From the NCBI RefSeq assembly GCF_048771995.1, contig NC_133030.1:57010001-57074000 (forward strand): a stretch of 64,000 nucleotides of DNA, read 5' to 3'. The DNA is from Taeniopygia guttata (Eukaryota; Chordata; Aves; Passeriformes; Estrildidae). Each line of letters begins with the position of its first letter. The first letter of the stretch is position 1. Shown here piece after piece: positions 52,857-64,000 of this stretch. Below the pieces are notes generated by a model that was not told where the DNA came from, did no database searches, and was given only the letters and a program-made list of their open reading frames with translations. The translations under genes and the position numbers were made by a program.

Positions 52857-52935
52857 CAGAATCATGGAATATTCTGAGTTGGAAGGGACCCACAAGGATC
52901 ATCAGGTTCAAATCCTAGTTTTGAGACAGGGGAGG
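52857..52935 (-). mobile_element. CR1 LINE 3' tail
   Basis: 'agaatcatggaatattctga' followed by 'gttggaagggacccacaagg' and 'atcatcaggttcaaatcc' is the reverse complement of the same CR1 subfamily ending as the copy at 47.9 kb. It lies in the last NUDT14 intron, in the gene's own orientation. Confidence 0.85.
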
Positions 52936-53049
52936 CATTGTGGAAGATAAATTGCATCAATAATGTAATGCCTCTGCAAAAAAGGCAAACAACAAACTGC
53001 AGTGTATAAAGAATAATCTGTGAGACATGGGGAGATAATGCTTCCACTC

Positions 53050-53530
53050 TGTCCAGGAAAGCCCCCACTAAAGTACTGTGCTTCACTTTGGGCACTAAAT
53101 ATTTAGGAAATGTTCAGACCAGATGGAGAGAAGGCAGAGGACAGCAGAAGGAATGATCAGATATCTAGAAAATATGATCTGAAAATAAAGACTAAATCAA
53201 CTAAAATAGTTTTGCACAGGCAAAAATAAAATAAAGGGAACATGCTTTAACAAGGAGGTGGAAGGAGCAGAAGTACTTCATGTCCACTGGGGACAGAGTA
53301 GTTTAAGTGTCAGTGTGAAGTAAAGAAAGGGAAATTTAGGCAAGATATGAAGGGAAAGTTGCTTTTGGTACAGACAGGTAAGACACTTCAGACAGAATGC
53401 CAAAACCCCCCGAGAGAGGCCACGGAATGATCAGATTTGAGAGAAAGAACAGATGCACATTTGTCACAACTGGTGCCAGTCTAGCTGAGGCTGATCTTTG
53501 CAAGAGGAGCCATCTAGAGAGAGCCACCCA
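53050..53530 (+). mobile_element. Ancient CR1-like (CR1-L/L3 type) LINE fragment
   Basis: Diverged sequence follows the order of an old CR1 3' region: 'gtactgtgcttcactttggg', 'accagatggagagaaggcag', 'gaatgatcagatatctagaa', then 'gtccactggggacagagtag', 'gaaatttaggcaagatatga' and a worn tail ending near 'agaggagccatctagag'. Similarity is judged by eye and boundaries are approximate. Confidence 0.65.
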
Positions 53531-55463
53531 AAACTCTGACCTGAGGCACTGGATCAATAAATAATGCAGAGCAGCTATTACACAGATTGTTGGGATGGGA
53601 GATAAGAGTAGAAGTGCAGGATGCATTGCAATTGTAATGGCATGCATATGCATTAATGCAATGCTTTATGCCTGTGCTTTGTATTGACAGTCACAGCATG
53701 AAACAGCAGCATAAACCACTTGGAAAAACTTACTACAGTTAGAAAAAGCCCAGGAATTCTTATATGTAGTGTAGCCATGACAGAAAAAATGTCCTTAGGA
53801 GACTATAAATGAACAAATTACTTCCTGTCTTTGCATCAAATTCTCAAGGATCAGAAAGATTTGCCAATCCTTGGCTGGAGGAAAACAGGACACTGAATAG
53901 GAATACCAAAATATTTCAAATAAAATCCTAATAATAGAGCATGGGAAATCACACAAAAAACCCTGTGAAATATCATCTTTGAGGTGTCAACCTTTCATAT
54001 TTATTTAAAAATGTAAAAATTATAAAAACTGTACAGGCCCTTCTGGCTTCAGCATGGATCTCCATGGGCAGAAAGCTGTGTCCACATGGACAATGGAAGA
54101 TTATGAGCTCTTTGCAAGGGTCTCAACAAAGAAAACCCAAATTGTATACACTCTTCACAACTCAATGCAATTAAAAGAACCAAAAAAATTGAATGAACAA
54201 CCACCTGTAACCTACAAACACATTTATCAACATCAAAACACAGAGAGTTTTATGCAGATAAAAATCATTGAATCAAACTTCTGCACTAAATCTACAACCT
54301 TCTACAGGAATTGTATTTTACTTTTCCTCTTTTGCATTTGTATGCACATACATACGTACACATACATATGTATATATCTGCATGCAGCAGCATGTCAGTG
54401 TCACCCAACCTATGAAATTCTATAGACAGCTTTTGCTCATAAATCTGGAAGACATTTTTTCTTTCAGTAGAACAAACCCTTAATCTGGTTTCAATGAGTT
54501 GTAAAAGACAGCTCCTGTGATTCGCCCCCTCCCCTCAACAGAAGCACTGCTTGTTAATCCAGCAGGAAATAACATTTGCCAGGATTGACAGCTGTGGATT
54601 TGTATTCAATTCCCAAATTAAAAACCAATGACAGCGCCTAGTTCAATGGAGATGTCAAGTAAAATAAAGAAAGTAAAAAACCTGCTGCTTTCTCTGTAAA
54701 ATACAAACATACATACATTTTGGATAACAATACTAAAAGCTGGGAATGAGATAGAATAGGATTAAAACTGTATGCAAAGTTTCTCTTCAGAATTTTTTTC
54801 CACCAACTCACACTTTGTGTTTTTCCACTTATGTATTAATTTTCCCCTTTACTCCTAATAAATATTTTAAAACATGTTAAAAACTATTTATGACCCTGCA
54901 AAAATACAATGTAATAATTTTGACAGTTAACTCTGCAAAATCTTCATATATAACAATAATTATTGTCCAATTCAAAGAAGCTTTAATTACAGACCAAATA
55001 TTATGAAGAGATCTAGTGCCACAGGTTCTCATGCTTCTACAAAATCATGATAAAAGTCGAATCAGAGAGTATCTTGGGCAGTTTCTATTGTTAATCTGAA
55101 TAATAAGAATCAGAGATGGAAAACACCCAGTATGGAAAAGATGGGCTGTTTTCTTGTGTTGTATCAAACCCTGAGGAGCCAAATGCAACATTTTCCTGTC
55201 CTAATTGTTTTTGGAATAAGTCACAATAGTATAATTCTTCCTGGGAATTCAACCCCATAATTATAATGCTGATTATATAATTCTAATTCCTTACATTTCT
55301 GTAAATACTCCTCTCACTTGCTAAAAATTACACCTTTCTTGTACCTTCAGATGTCCACCTTCCTCCAACACTCCATTTAAACAAGGCAAGAGGGAACATT
55401 CAGGCCACTTCAGCAATCTGTGAAACAACAAAATGCTAAGTGCTGTAACTTGCTGCTATTTAC

Positions 55464-55701
55464 CTGTAAGAAGTGATCCTCCTGAGGTCTGCAGTGGAAA
55501 CACGATAGCCACACTCTTCCAAGACTTCTTCACAAGCAATTTCTTCTAAAGAAAGGCCTGGCTTGTCCACAATGCCAGCACAGAGTTCATAGGTCACTCC
55601 AACCACAGCAGGTAAGGGATTCTCCAGGGAAGTGAAGCTCTCCTTGTCCTGACTCTCAAAGACTTGAGGATGATGCCTTTCTGTTTCACACATGTAAACA
55701 G
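55464..55701 (-). CDS. NUDT14: NUDT14 Nudix-box exon
   Basis: This exon has 238 bases, with acceptor TTAAG| at its 5' edge and donor AG|GTAAAT at its 3' edge on the minus strand. It starts in phase 1 (CT completes an alanine codon) and ends in phase 2. The translation reads V-Y-M-C-E-T, a variable linker, E-L-C-A-G-I-V-D-K-P-G-L-S-L, then the Nudix core E-E-V-L-E-E-C-G-Y and D-L-R-R-I. In this family the glutamates of the core bind Mg2+ for hydrolysis of UDP-glucose to UMP and glucose-1-phosphate; ADP-ribose is also used. The REUxEE arginine is replaced by Glu (Lys in the human protein, as I recall), and the box is one residue longer than the textbook spacing. The exon is intact. The ATG at 55693 lies inside the exon and is not the gene start, since V-Y before it is conserved. 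Confidence 0.96.
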
Positions 55702-55704
55702 CTT

Positions 55705-55728
55705 AAAAAAAAAAAAAAAAAAAAAAAA
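55705..55728 (-). repeat. 24-base homopolymer at a splice acceptor
   Basis: An uninterrupted run of 24 A on the plus strand (T in gene sense) forms the polypyrimidine tract immediately before the TTAAG acceptor of the Nudix-box exon. Only the bases AAG lie between the tract and the exon. Confidence 0.95.
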
Positions 55729-58214
55729 CAGAAGACAAAAGAAAAAGCAACAAAGGGCAGTATGTTAGTCTCTTCATATTAAATATAAAAACGGGTGGTA
55801 GACAAATTTTGCCTGGAAATTAACAACCATGAGAGTACTTGAGAGTAACAAGGAGTTCAGCTGTGTTATCTGTTAAAATAATGACACACAAAATTGGAAT
55901 TTTAAAGAACAAAGGTTCTCTTGCCATGTCTGTAAAATTATTCTTTAAACTCTTGTTTGTACTTACATCATCAGAAATGAATTCATGCACACCTTAAAAT
56001 AAGTAAAAATTGAAAAAGGAAGCTAGTTCATCCAAGAAATCTAAGTGCCAGAAGCACCACACAACTCCCATTAGTTGGGCAATGCAGATATTGGGATTTA
56101 ATTTAAACTATGCAGTTATCTTGCAGGGAAGTTGGGTTGCACATAAAGTACCATGTGCACAATGATGAGTCTTTCAGCCTGTCAACTCAGCTGTTATTTA
56201 GAAAGGGTATGAAAAACATGTATGTTTGTTTGAAAAAAAAAAAATCCTCTTTTGAACATATAATTCCTTGCACAGATTCCTGTGTGGAGTCTGAAAAAGA
56301 CTTCTTGAACTAATCTACGAACAGCTGCTACTGTAATGCACTCCTAAATAAAGTGCAAATGTCAGATTTTAGTCCTTATTTAAGCAAAACCTCTCACTGA
56401 TGTCAAAAGAAATTTTGCCTGAGAACTGCAGGACTGGATGTCAACACACAAAGAATCCCTACTGACAGACAACTTCAGATCATTGTAAGTTTAATATACA
56501 GGCACAATTCCACTTGTTTTTTCCTTGAGATTTCCTTATGTCTATCCCCTTGCTTTTCAAGAAAGGTTTCCAAGAGAGTGTTATAAACCACCCTGAATAA
56601 AACTGTTTTAAACTTTGAACCTATTTTTATTCCATTAAAATATTTTACATACATACTTCACATACACGTAGCACGGTTTTCAGATTAGTTTCTCTTTTAT
56701 TTCCCATTCTAAATCTTGCAGAATTGGTAAATAACAACTCAGGTTTAACAGGCAACTTTTTGTCCTTCCAGATACTGTAGCTTGGTATTTCTTAAAAAAA
56801 GGTCTCTGGAGAAATGTTGCTGAATAACAGTGAAGTACCACAGTGACTTCTTAAGCACTTGGTCTCTGAGGCAGAGTCTACACCCCAGCAATTTGTGCCT
56901 GGGCTTTTTCTGCAGTGCTCATTTTGACACCTCAGAAGTGCAGAATAGCAAGATCTGCACTTGAAAGGGAGATGTCCAGATCAATATCCAAAATCTAATC
57001 TTCCTCCAGAAGTTAAAACTTTCAAAGCTGCTAGTCTCAGGTGTATCCAGGTCTTTGAGATTCAAACAGGTATGGATTGGAATTTCTATTTCTTACTTGA
57101 GAGACGTGAGTTAGAGCTCATTGTTTTTTTCTAAAGCACAGCATGAAGCCAGAAAAAAAATACTCCCTGCCAGCTCTAAGGGACAGCTCCTTGAAGGGTG
57201 TCTATTGTCATTATTCCAAAAACTTCTAAAAGCTAGGAAAATTATCATAAATGACAACCACATCCAAGATTTCTCTGAGACGAGCCAAATCCTCTGAAAT
57301 CCTTATTTCTTTTTTAGTACTGACAAACCCATATCAAATAATTTAAAAAGGAACAACACATGCATGCCATTAAAGGCTTTGGGCACTAAACGGGGATGCA
57401 GGTAAGAGTGTGGGATACAGACATATGAAGCTGTGACTTGAAAGTGTTAAAAGTCTTCTGTATCCCTGAAACCCATCCTGTCATTCCATCAGACACCTGC
57501 CATTCTCCTTCTCCCTCAGCACAACTGGGCCCCACGGAGATCAAAACCTGCATTCCCAGAAGGACCTAATTCAGCAGTCCTCTTCAGAGCAAAGTCCTGT
57601 GATATGGCCACACTTCAAGCCCAGGAACAGTTTTTCTCTGTAGATAAGGAAGAAAAGAAGCAGTACCAGCCGCTTCTGTAAGAGCCCAAATATCAGAGCA
57701 TTCATCAAGGAGTCTGATTATGAATTTAATATCACTTGGCTTGCAAAAGTTCAAACTCAACTCTCACAGATAAGCAAAGCCTGGAAAGCCAAACTGCCTT
57801 CTAATGTCAGGGAACAGAGAATCTCCCATAACTCTCTTGAAAGTGCAAAACTGACTGCACAAGTGATGCACTGGATGATGAAGAACTGGATGGAAAAGCA
57901 ATGTGTGTCCTACTGACTGAGGTACACTCTTCAGAGGGAAATCTGTGACCCTCCTCTTCCTCACCAGAGATTGTCATCTTACTGCAAATCCACAGAGGCT
58001 GGAAAGCAGATTCCAGAAGCCCCAGCACAGTCACCCCCCCCACCCCCCCTTGTCCCATCTCCATTGTTCCCTTGTCTTCTGACGCTTCCTCAGCCAGGAA
58101 TTGCCCCTGCACCATTGCGGGGCAGTCTCCTCCATCACCAGATGGACATGGCCACGAGCGGCAGCACGGCAAGGAACCAACCTGTGCCAAGGCAGCCTCT
58201 GCTGGCACATCAGG

Positions 58215-58320
58215 GAGAATGACAACAGAAAGGGCTGTCAGGCTTTGGAAAAGGCTTCCCAAGGAACTGATGGAATCCACATCTCAACTAATTACCCTGG
58301 AGGCACTCAGCTGTAAGAAA
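58215..58320 (+). mobile_element. Worn CR1-like fragment
   Basis: 'caggctttggaaaaggcttc', 'ccaaggaactgatggaatcc' and 'ctggaggcactcagctg' resemble the CR1 3' text around 'ggctgcccagggaagtggtgg' and 'ccctggaggtgttcaa'. It is short and diverged, in the intron before the Nudix-box exon. Confidence 0.45.
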
Positions 58321-59504
58321 GTTTCCACTCAGAGTGGAAACTCCAGTAGAATTGATGTTCTCACTTTCCTTTCTGTGGGACAAAGGATAGATGGTTCAAC
58401 CAAACAGCAAGTAAGATCACTGCTGCTATTAAAAGCAGCCTTTGTAGGACACATACAGGAACTTGTTTGCTGTCCCTAAACAGAAGAAAACAAGAGTACA
58501 GACTAAGGAGCCAGTGGGGTTTGGCCATCTGGGAAGGCGCTGGCTCCTCTCTAAACTTCTAACTGCACTGGAGTTTCGTACCTCCTGAAACAGAATACAG
58601 CTTATGATTCAAATCTTTGATACTGTTCATTTTAAGTGAGTGGAAAAACAAACATCACAATCAATTGAAAGGTCATTATACTTACAGTTAATGAACCAGA
58701 GAACATTTTCATAGGTCCCAACCCTAGCAACATATCATTTTATTGTATTTGAAAATGTGTGGTCAATTGCCTATCAAAATAAGCATGGACCAATCCCATT
58801 GCAAATTAGTCATGAGTGAGGTACATATACAGAGATACATGCTTATCTTTCTTCTCTCTGCTCCTACCAAATGTGTGATTTCATTATCATTCAAGATGAT
58901 CTAATCCCAGAGCACACTGTTTGCCTCACTGATCGTGTGCTTCTGCCACCCTCAAGTCAGCATGAACTCCTTCAGCTCCCTGCTCCTCAAAACCTCCTGT
59001 CTGCAGCCATTCTGTTGTGGCTGCATAAGGGCTGCTGCTACCAAACAGAATGGGAGGCATGAGTGCCTTTACAAGCAGCACAGATATCAGTGGGAAAAGC
59101 TGCTCCTGCCAGCACAGGGAAAGGTGACACACCTGGCACCAGCACACGTGCAGGGGACGGGCCTGCAGAGCTGTTACCTCACAGCAACGAGTGATCGCCT
59201 TCCTGGTGGGACCCTGGTGGGATCTGGCAAGGAGAAAAGCCTCAGCCTTTGTCTTGGCTTCATGGACCCGGCACCAGGGCAGACAATAGCCATGGAATGG
59301 AGATATAAATATAGAGATATAAATGGCAGGGCATTGTTGAGATCACTGAAGTGCTGTGGGGTATCTGACTGACCACTGTGCCCAGGACCAGGTGTTGGAG
59401 CAGCTCCAGCCTCTGGAATGGTTTAACTCCAGTCTTTTGGGGCTGATTTGACACTTTCACAGAGATAATGCAATGAATGTGTTGCTGCTCAGTCCATATA
59501 TACA

Positions 59505-59530
59505 CGTGTGTATATATATATAGATATATG
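59505..59530 (+). repeat. TA-rich simple repeat
   Basis: A short run of TA units with TG and GATA interruptions ('gtatatatatatagatatat'), in the intron before the Nudix-box exon. Confidence 0.8.
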
Positions 59531-60446
59531 TGCATGCACAGATATGAAGGCTTCTCCCTAAGATTGCTCAAAGAGAGCAAGAGCTATGGGAGCCATTTAT
59601 TTGCTGGCAAATAAAAGACAGTGGATTAGTGATGAACAAATAACCAAACACTTTATACAAGTCAATTAGCACTTGATGAGAAGGATGCACTCTCAGTGTA
59701 ACACTGCTGCACAGCACTGGAGAGGCTGTGATCACTGTCAGGAAGAAAGGGCAGTGTGACACTACCCTAGAAAGTTTTTTATGAAGCCTACCATGAGCAG
59801 TCTTGAAACGGTCTCTTAGCAACAGTCAGTGAAATACCTTGTCCTTTCTTTTAATTAACATGCAGTGGATACACATTTAGTTTTTAACTTCCAGGAAGTA
59901 AATATTGCTTTGAGTTAAAATAACTGATACAAAACCTCAGAAAAAATGTATATAAACTTAAATTCATAATAATTGGTAAAATGAAGTTGTCCACATACTG
60001 GTGAAAAAGCATACACTCCTGAATCTCCCTCATTTCAAATCCCCAACTATACAATGCACAATGAGACAATACAAATAAAAATAATATTTAAGACAAAACA
60101 AAACAAAAAGGAAAATACTGTGCTTCTGTACAAGTAGGTCAAGAAGGAACTTCAAATTAAAGCAATTTCTTGCACGATCATTGTAGAGCTGTTTGTAATT
60201 CCATCCAAAAAAGGACAATAACCAGCCCAAGAGCAGAATGTAAGACTACCCTGATCATTCGTTTCATCTGTAATGGAAATTTCCCTGGTTAGAAATGCTG
60301 ACTGACTGAAAAGGATGGGCTATCATACCAAGAAACAGAATATAGAACAAAGATTTTATCACCACAGATGCACCAACTTTTAACTGCTAAACCCTTAAAA
60401 GCTTGCTTCACTAGAGAGCAAAAGTAAATGTAAAAGAGAGGATTAC

Positions 60447-60511
60447 CTGGGCGGAACTGCTTCACCATAACAAAGCACTGCCGAGAAGTATTAAAGATCA
60501 GGATTGACACA
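60447..60511 (-). CDS. NUDT14: NUDT14 upstream coding exon (beta-strand region before the Nudix box)
   Basis: This is a 65-base exon flanked by acceptor CTCCTCAG| and donor CCAG|GTAATC on the minus strand. It contains one trailing base of a codon, 21 full codons and one leading base. The translation is V-S-I-L-I-F-N-T-S-R-Q-C-F-V-M-V-K-Q-F-R-P, matching the hydrophobic strand and the conserved V-K-Q-F-R-P-A motif of NUDT14, which also occurs as Q-[FY]-R-P in the related ADP-ribose pyrophosphatase NUDT5. The final G joins CT of the next exon to make the alanine of R-P-A-V-Y. The exon begins in phase 2, so at least one earlier exon must supply the first two bases of the preceding codon. I did not find that exon between 60512 and 64000. 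Confidence 0.92.
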
Positions 60512-63500
60512 CTGAGGAGGGAGATAAAAAACACCAAAAGATCAATGCTTTATGAAGGATTAATGCAGAACTATTAAACTTAAATCTTGTGAATTTAATT
60601 TCAACTACATAAATACATGTAAGATTTATTACTAAAACCTCAACACAGCAAGGTCCTTGTCCAAAATCCATATAGAGGGATAGATAACGGATCATGTTCC
60701 CAAAGCCCATGACCATTTTGCTCAAAATTAAATCCCTTTTGTCTCCTGGCATGCAAAATAAGCACCAATCAATTCCTTCTTCCTAACAAGAACACCACCA
60801 CCACCCCCTCTTCCAGTCTAAGAACACTGGTGCTAGATAGCAAAAAATCCTTACGACTAAAAACATTTTCCCCCTTATACCAATCTCAAATTAGGACAGT
60901 CAAAACCTCAGGCACAGTCTAGTCTCATTCAGAGCCAGTGATTCTGTAAAAGCAAAGAGCATCTCCTATCTGCAGCTACTTGCTGAGCTCAGGTTTCAAG
61001 TCCAATTTTGTACAAACTTAATCCAGTAGCTTCACCTGCAACATTCAGGGGTTCTTTGGTTGCTTGCAGTACGTGTCATGGGCACACCTGATGGGCTGAG
61101 TATTTGGACATGCTCTGGATGTGTAGAGTACTGATGTTCTCTGCTTGCCTAACACACTCTCAGGTTTTACTGGTTTAAGAAGATGCAGACACAAGTTTTT
61201 CTCCTTAGTTGGTAGCCCACTGCCACCTGAGAAAACAAGTGTGTATTTTGCTCATTACTATGGCAGCATTCTCCCATTTGTTCTGCCTCACTGTATGCAA
61301 TTGAGACGTTAATTCATTATTCTATGAATTCTACAATGGATAAGACTCACAATGGCATATTTGCAGGGTTGAGTCAAACTTTCAACTTTCCTTGTAAAAG
61401 AGCTGTATATTTATTTTCACTATTTGATTTAATAATGAAGTCTCAAGCTGCCAAAGAAAATGCTATCTGATGATTATTAAAAACAATGTTAATGTTTATT
61501 ATAATAATATATAAAAGCTAAAACAGAATGGAGAAGTCCAGATGTTAGTATTTATATTCATGCTTCTATTCTCAAAGACCTGTACTGCATATTGATGGCT
61601 TCCTGCCCTGGGAGATGCCATTTGCAGGCAATTTTAAAGCAAAGGTTTTAGCCTTCAGAGAGGGTGAAGGAGAACATTTACTCTGTTTATTGGCACTAGG
61701 GTTCTTTCTGGAATATCTGGGACTTTGTGTGGAAAGAAATGAAGTTAAACCATACACCATAATATTTTTAACATTACTTAAATATTATTCTTTTATTCTT
61801 TGATTTTTTTTCCCTTTGCACAACCATTCCTCTCCCCAAAGCAGTACTGTCTGAGGGCAGACACTGCTCTAAATAAAAGAGGAAAAGGAATTACAGCCGC
61901 TGAACCTTTGTTGTTTTGTCCACGCCTGAAACTGGAGAGAGCAGCAGCCTAAAGCTGCTGATGAAGAGTGGAAGCTTCCTGAAGCAGATGGTTGCCCTTT
62001 ACCTTTCTTTACATCCACCACCCCAGGCCCAATCTTTCCTTTGGCTTGCCTTCTTCAGCACGTCTCATTAAATAACTCATACCAACTCATTAAAAATGGC
62101 TCAGCTATTAGACATTATTTTTTCCTAGGAGTCAATCACTTGAGATTTTTATGGAACAGATGGGAAAATTAAAAACAATCTGTCAGAATGAAGGAACAAG
62201 ATCAAATTAGCTGGAAAGGAGTAGCAGCAAGTTATTACAATTGTCTGCTTCTCACACCATCTTGAGATGAGAGGGTACAGAAATGGCACAAATCTGTAGA
62301 ACTTTCTATTTAATTACTTCTAATTTTCTGAGAGCCTGACAAACAATTTTGAACAGAAATGTACATTTTTTAACAAACCACAACACACAAGCTTGTCGGA
62401 GTTGAAGAGTCATGGAAGAGAAAGTTCAGAATTACATCTTCTTAGGAGTGGGGTAACATCGAAAATGCCATTTGCTGTTTCATTTCACAAGAAACAACAT
62501 AACATGAAATATTTCCATAGGTCACCAGGTCTGTAACTTCTGAAAACCCACTGAAGGCTGCATTCAGGACAGTTGAGTATTACACAAAGTTAAAGCAAGA
62601 CAGTTCAACTGAGCTAAGTGGAGGAGCCTCACTCCCATTTTCAGTGGGTTTCCTTAGAACGACCCAAGTGGGTTTATATGATTGGTCTGGCCTGTAAGGA
62701 AAATATTTATCTTCTGTAATTTTATACCATCATACAAAGAATTCATTACAAAATCAATTTGAAATTGCTATTTTTATAGATGATACAGGCTATTAAAAAG
62801 AACTACTAATGTTAGTAGTTCCAAATCCATTAGTAGGTCCAAATACATCTGTCAGTGGTGCCATACCATGAGGTATTACAGATGCTTCAAGGCAATTCCC
62901 TTAGAAATATTACAACCAGAACTATTTGAAATTAAGGCAAAGTTGTACAATTGGGAAAAAAAGCAAAAAAAAAAAAGCAAAAAAAAAAAAAAAAGCCCAG
63001 CCACATTCCCTAAAAGAAGGCAGTAATACTATACAAGAATTTAACCTAAAACGGGTATCCAAGGTCCTAATGTAATAACAGGCTTCTTGTCTCAAACAGG
63101 AGCACAAAACCACTTTTTTTATTATATTTCACAAAGGAAAGCAATACCCAGATATAAGGATCATGATAAATCCCAAGCTTCCATCCATGCCTTAAAACAA
63201 GCTGCACTAAGGAAATAGTCTCAGGTCAGACCTGCTAATCTTTACACTTTGTGTGGCAGATTACTTTTACCATATTCCAGAGGTGTGGATCTTTGCTGGC
63301 TATTCCTCCAGCAGCTGACTCTGGGGGAAATCAGAGGTGTAAAAGGGGAGCTCAGGAATGCAAATACTACTGCCCAGTGAAGGAGACTTGGCTCCTCCAC
63401 ACCACATCTGTCGTGGCTGCATTAGGGACTACAGCCAAACAGAAAAAGAACTTATTAAGACATGACAGGGTGTGTAAAGTGTCTTCCAGGGCTGGTGAAG

Positions 63501-64000
63501 ACCACAGACCTACTTAGCCTTCAGCCCAACCTCGTCCTCAACTTCCCACTGCAGTAGCTCCCACTCACTTTATACATAAATCAATACTCTAATTACAGTA
63601 GTTTTCCCCAAAGAAAGCATCCATGTAAACAGTTTACTGTGCAATGATGTAGAATATTGTTCTTTCTATAAATATGGGAAAAATTAGAGTAGCTTTAAAA
63701 TATTTTAAGAAAGATATGTACCTAAAATGTTACATACACAGAGCATTTAACCTGTACTTGAGCTGTTGTACTCAAGTTTGCAGTTGAAGTGTGTCTGGTC
63801 TTGGCACCTAACACAATGTTTTCTGAAAGGGATTTCAACTATTCGGCCAAGGCTCTCCTGTAGCATTTAACCATTTAAACTTCAAGAAATCCCTGAGTGA
63901 AAAAGGTATTAGGATTCTCTGCTGGATATCTGACTTCCCTAAACTAAGTCAATGTGTAGAAATCAGACAGCTGACCCAAGGACACTGTAACATACGAGTG
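60512..64000 (-). other. NUDT14: Upstream NUDT14 intron, partial, running off the window
   Basis: The phase-2 start of the exon at 60447-60511 requires upstream coding sequence. I looked on the minus strand for the conserved segment of the N-terminal exons (pattern W-D-F-M-K-T-H) and found nothing. The stretch is AT-rich, with an interrupted A-rich run at 62956-62994 and no recognisable gene. It is best read as intron. Confidence 0.6.
62956..62994 (+). repeat. Interrupted A-rich run
   Basis: Three A runs of 8, 12 and 16 bases or similar are broken only by GC pairs ('aagcaaaaaa', 'aaaagcaaaa'). It could be the tail of an old retroposed copy, but no body was recognised beside it. Confidence 0.85.

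Larger units (their letters stand above)
45087..55463 (-). other. NUDT14: NUDT14 last intron (10.4 kb)
   Basis: This AT-rich intron separates the Nudix-box exon from the terminal exon. It holds a CR1 LINE 3' fragment (47440-47937, plus strand), a short CR1 tail (52857-52935, minus) and an older CR1-like copy (about 53050-53530, plus). An open frame of 149 codons (49943-49494, minus) has no recognised similarity. I see no further NUDT14 exon here; the flanking exons join directly in phase. Confidence 0.85.
55702..60446 (-). other. NUDT14: NUDT14 intron between the VKQFRPA exon and the Nudix-box exon (4.7 kb)
   Basis: The intron ends (in gene sense) with a 24-base run of T next to the acceptor, seen as A at 55705-55728 on the plus strand. 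It also holds a worn CR1-like fragment (about 58215-58320), a TA-rich simple repeat near 59505-59530 and a block near 58985-59060 that resembles sequence near 63400. No other coding exon was recognised. Confidence 0.8.

Noticed and set aside
52900..52920. 'ggttcaaatcc' as a tRNA B-box
   Set aside because: It lies inside a CR1 tail and there is no A-box or cloverleaf around it.
55464..55693. ATG at 55693 as the start of a separate small protein
   Set aside because: The reading frame continues upstream to a splice acceptor and joins the preceding NUDT14 exon in phase (R-P-A-V-Y).

Overview
The window looks like nuclear DNA from a bird. It carries 3' ends of CR1 LINEs, with the typical tail wording 'ccttccaac...ttctatgattct' on both strands, and exons of a conserved vertebrate gene separated by kilobase introns. 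There are no dense open frames, operons, rRNA or tRNA genes. A passerine is possible, because an LTR-like start at about 13,022 resembles a motif I associate with passerine retroviral LTRs, but this is weak.

The only gene identified with confidence is NUDT14 (UDP-sugar pyrophosphatase, Nudix family), on the minus strand. Its last three coding exons are present at 60511-60447, 55701-55464 and 45086-44846. They join in phase through canonical GT/AG sites and give about 180 codons, including the Nudix box and the stop codon. The exons for roughly the first 40-45 residues were not found and probably lie beyond position 64,000. Two AATAAA signals follow about 110-140 bases after the stop.

Layout: 1-24.2 kb holds no recognisable gene, an ancient CR1 (3.02-3.56 kb), a younger CR1 tail (16.83 kb), an LTR-like segment (13.0-13.65 kb) and a few possible conserved non-coding blocks. 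At 24.2-25.9 kb, on the plus strand, a 20-bp minisatellite and a TGGCNG hexamer array lie just upstream of a possible terminal exon. That exon would encode a membrane-spanning segment, a charged tail, a stop codon and a polyadenylation signal; the gene is not recognised. From 25.9 to 44.7 kb there are a 27-bp minisatellite, CR1 tails at 34.5 and 40.96 kb, a (CAAA)10 repeat and two CpG-rich clusters (39.2 and 41.2-41.6 kb). From 44.7 kb to the end is NUDT14, with CR1 fragments in its introns.

In mammals JAG2 lies just 3' of NUDT14 on the same strand. I saw no Jagged-type exon (DSL or EGF repeats) in the 44 kb where it would be expected, so the locus is either rearranged or has a much larger intergenic gap here. 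No operon-like or defence-like system was seen.
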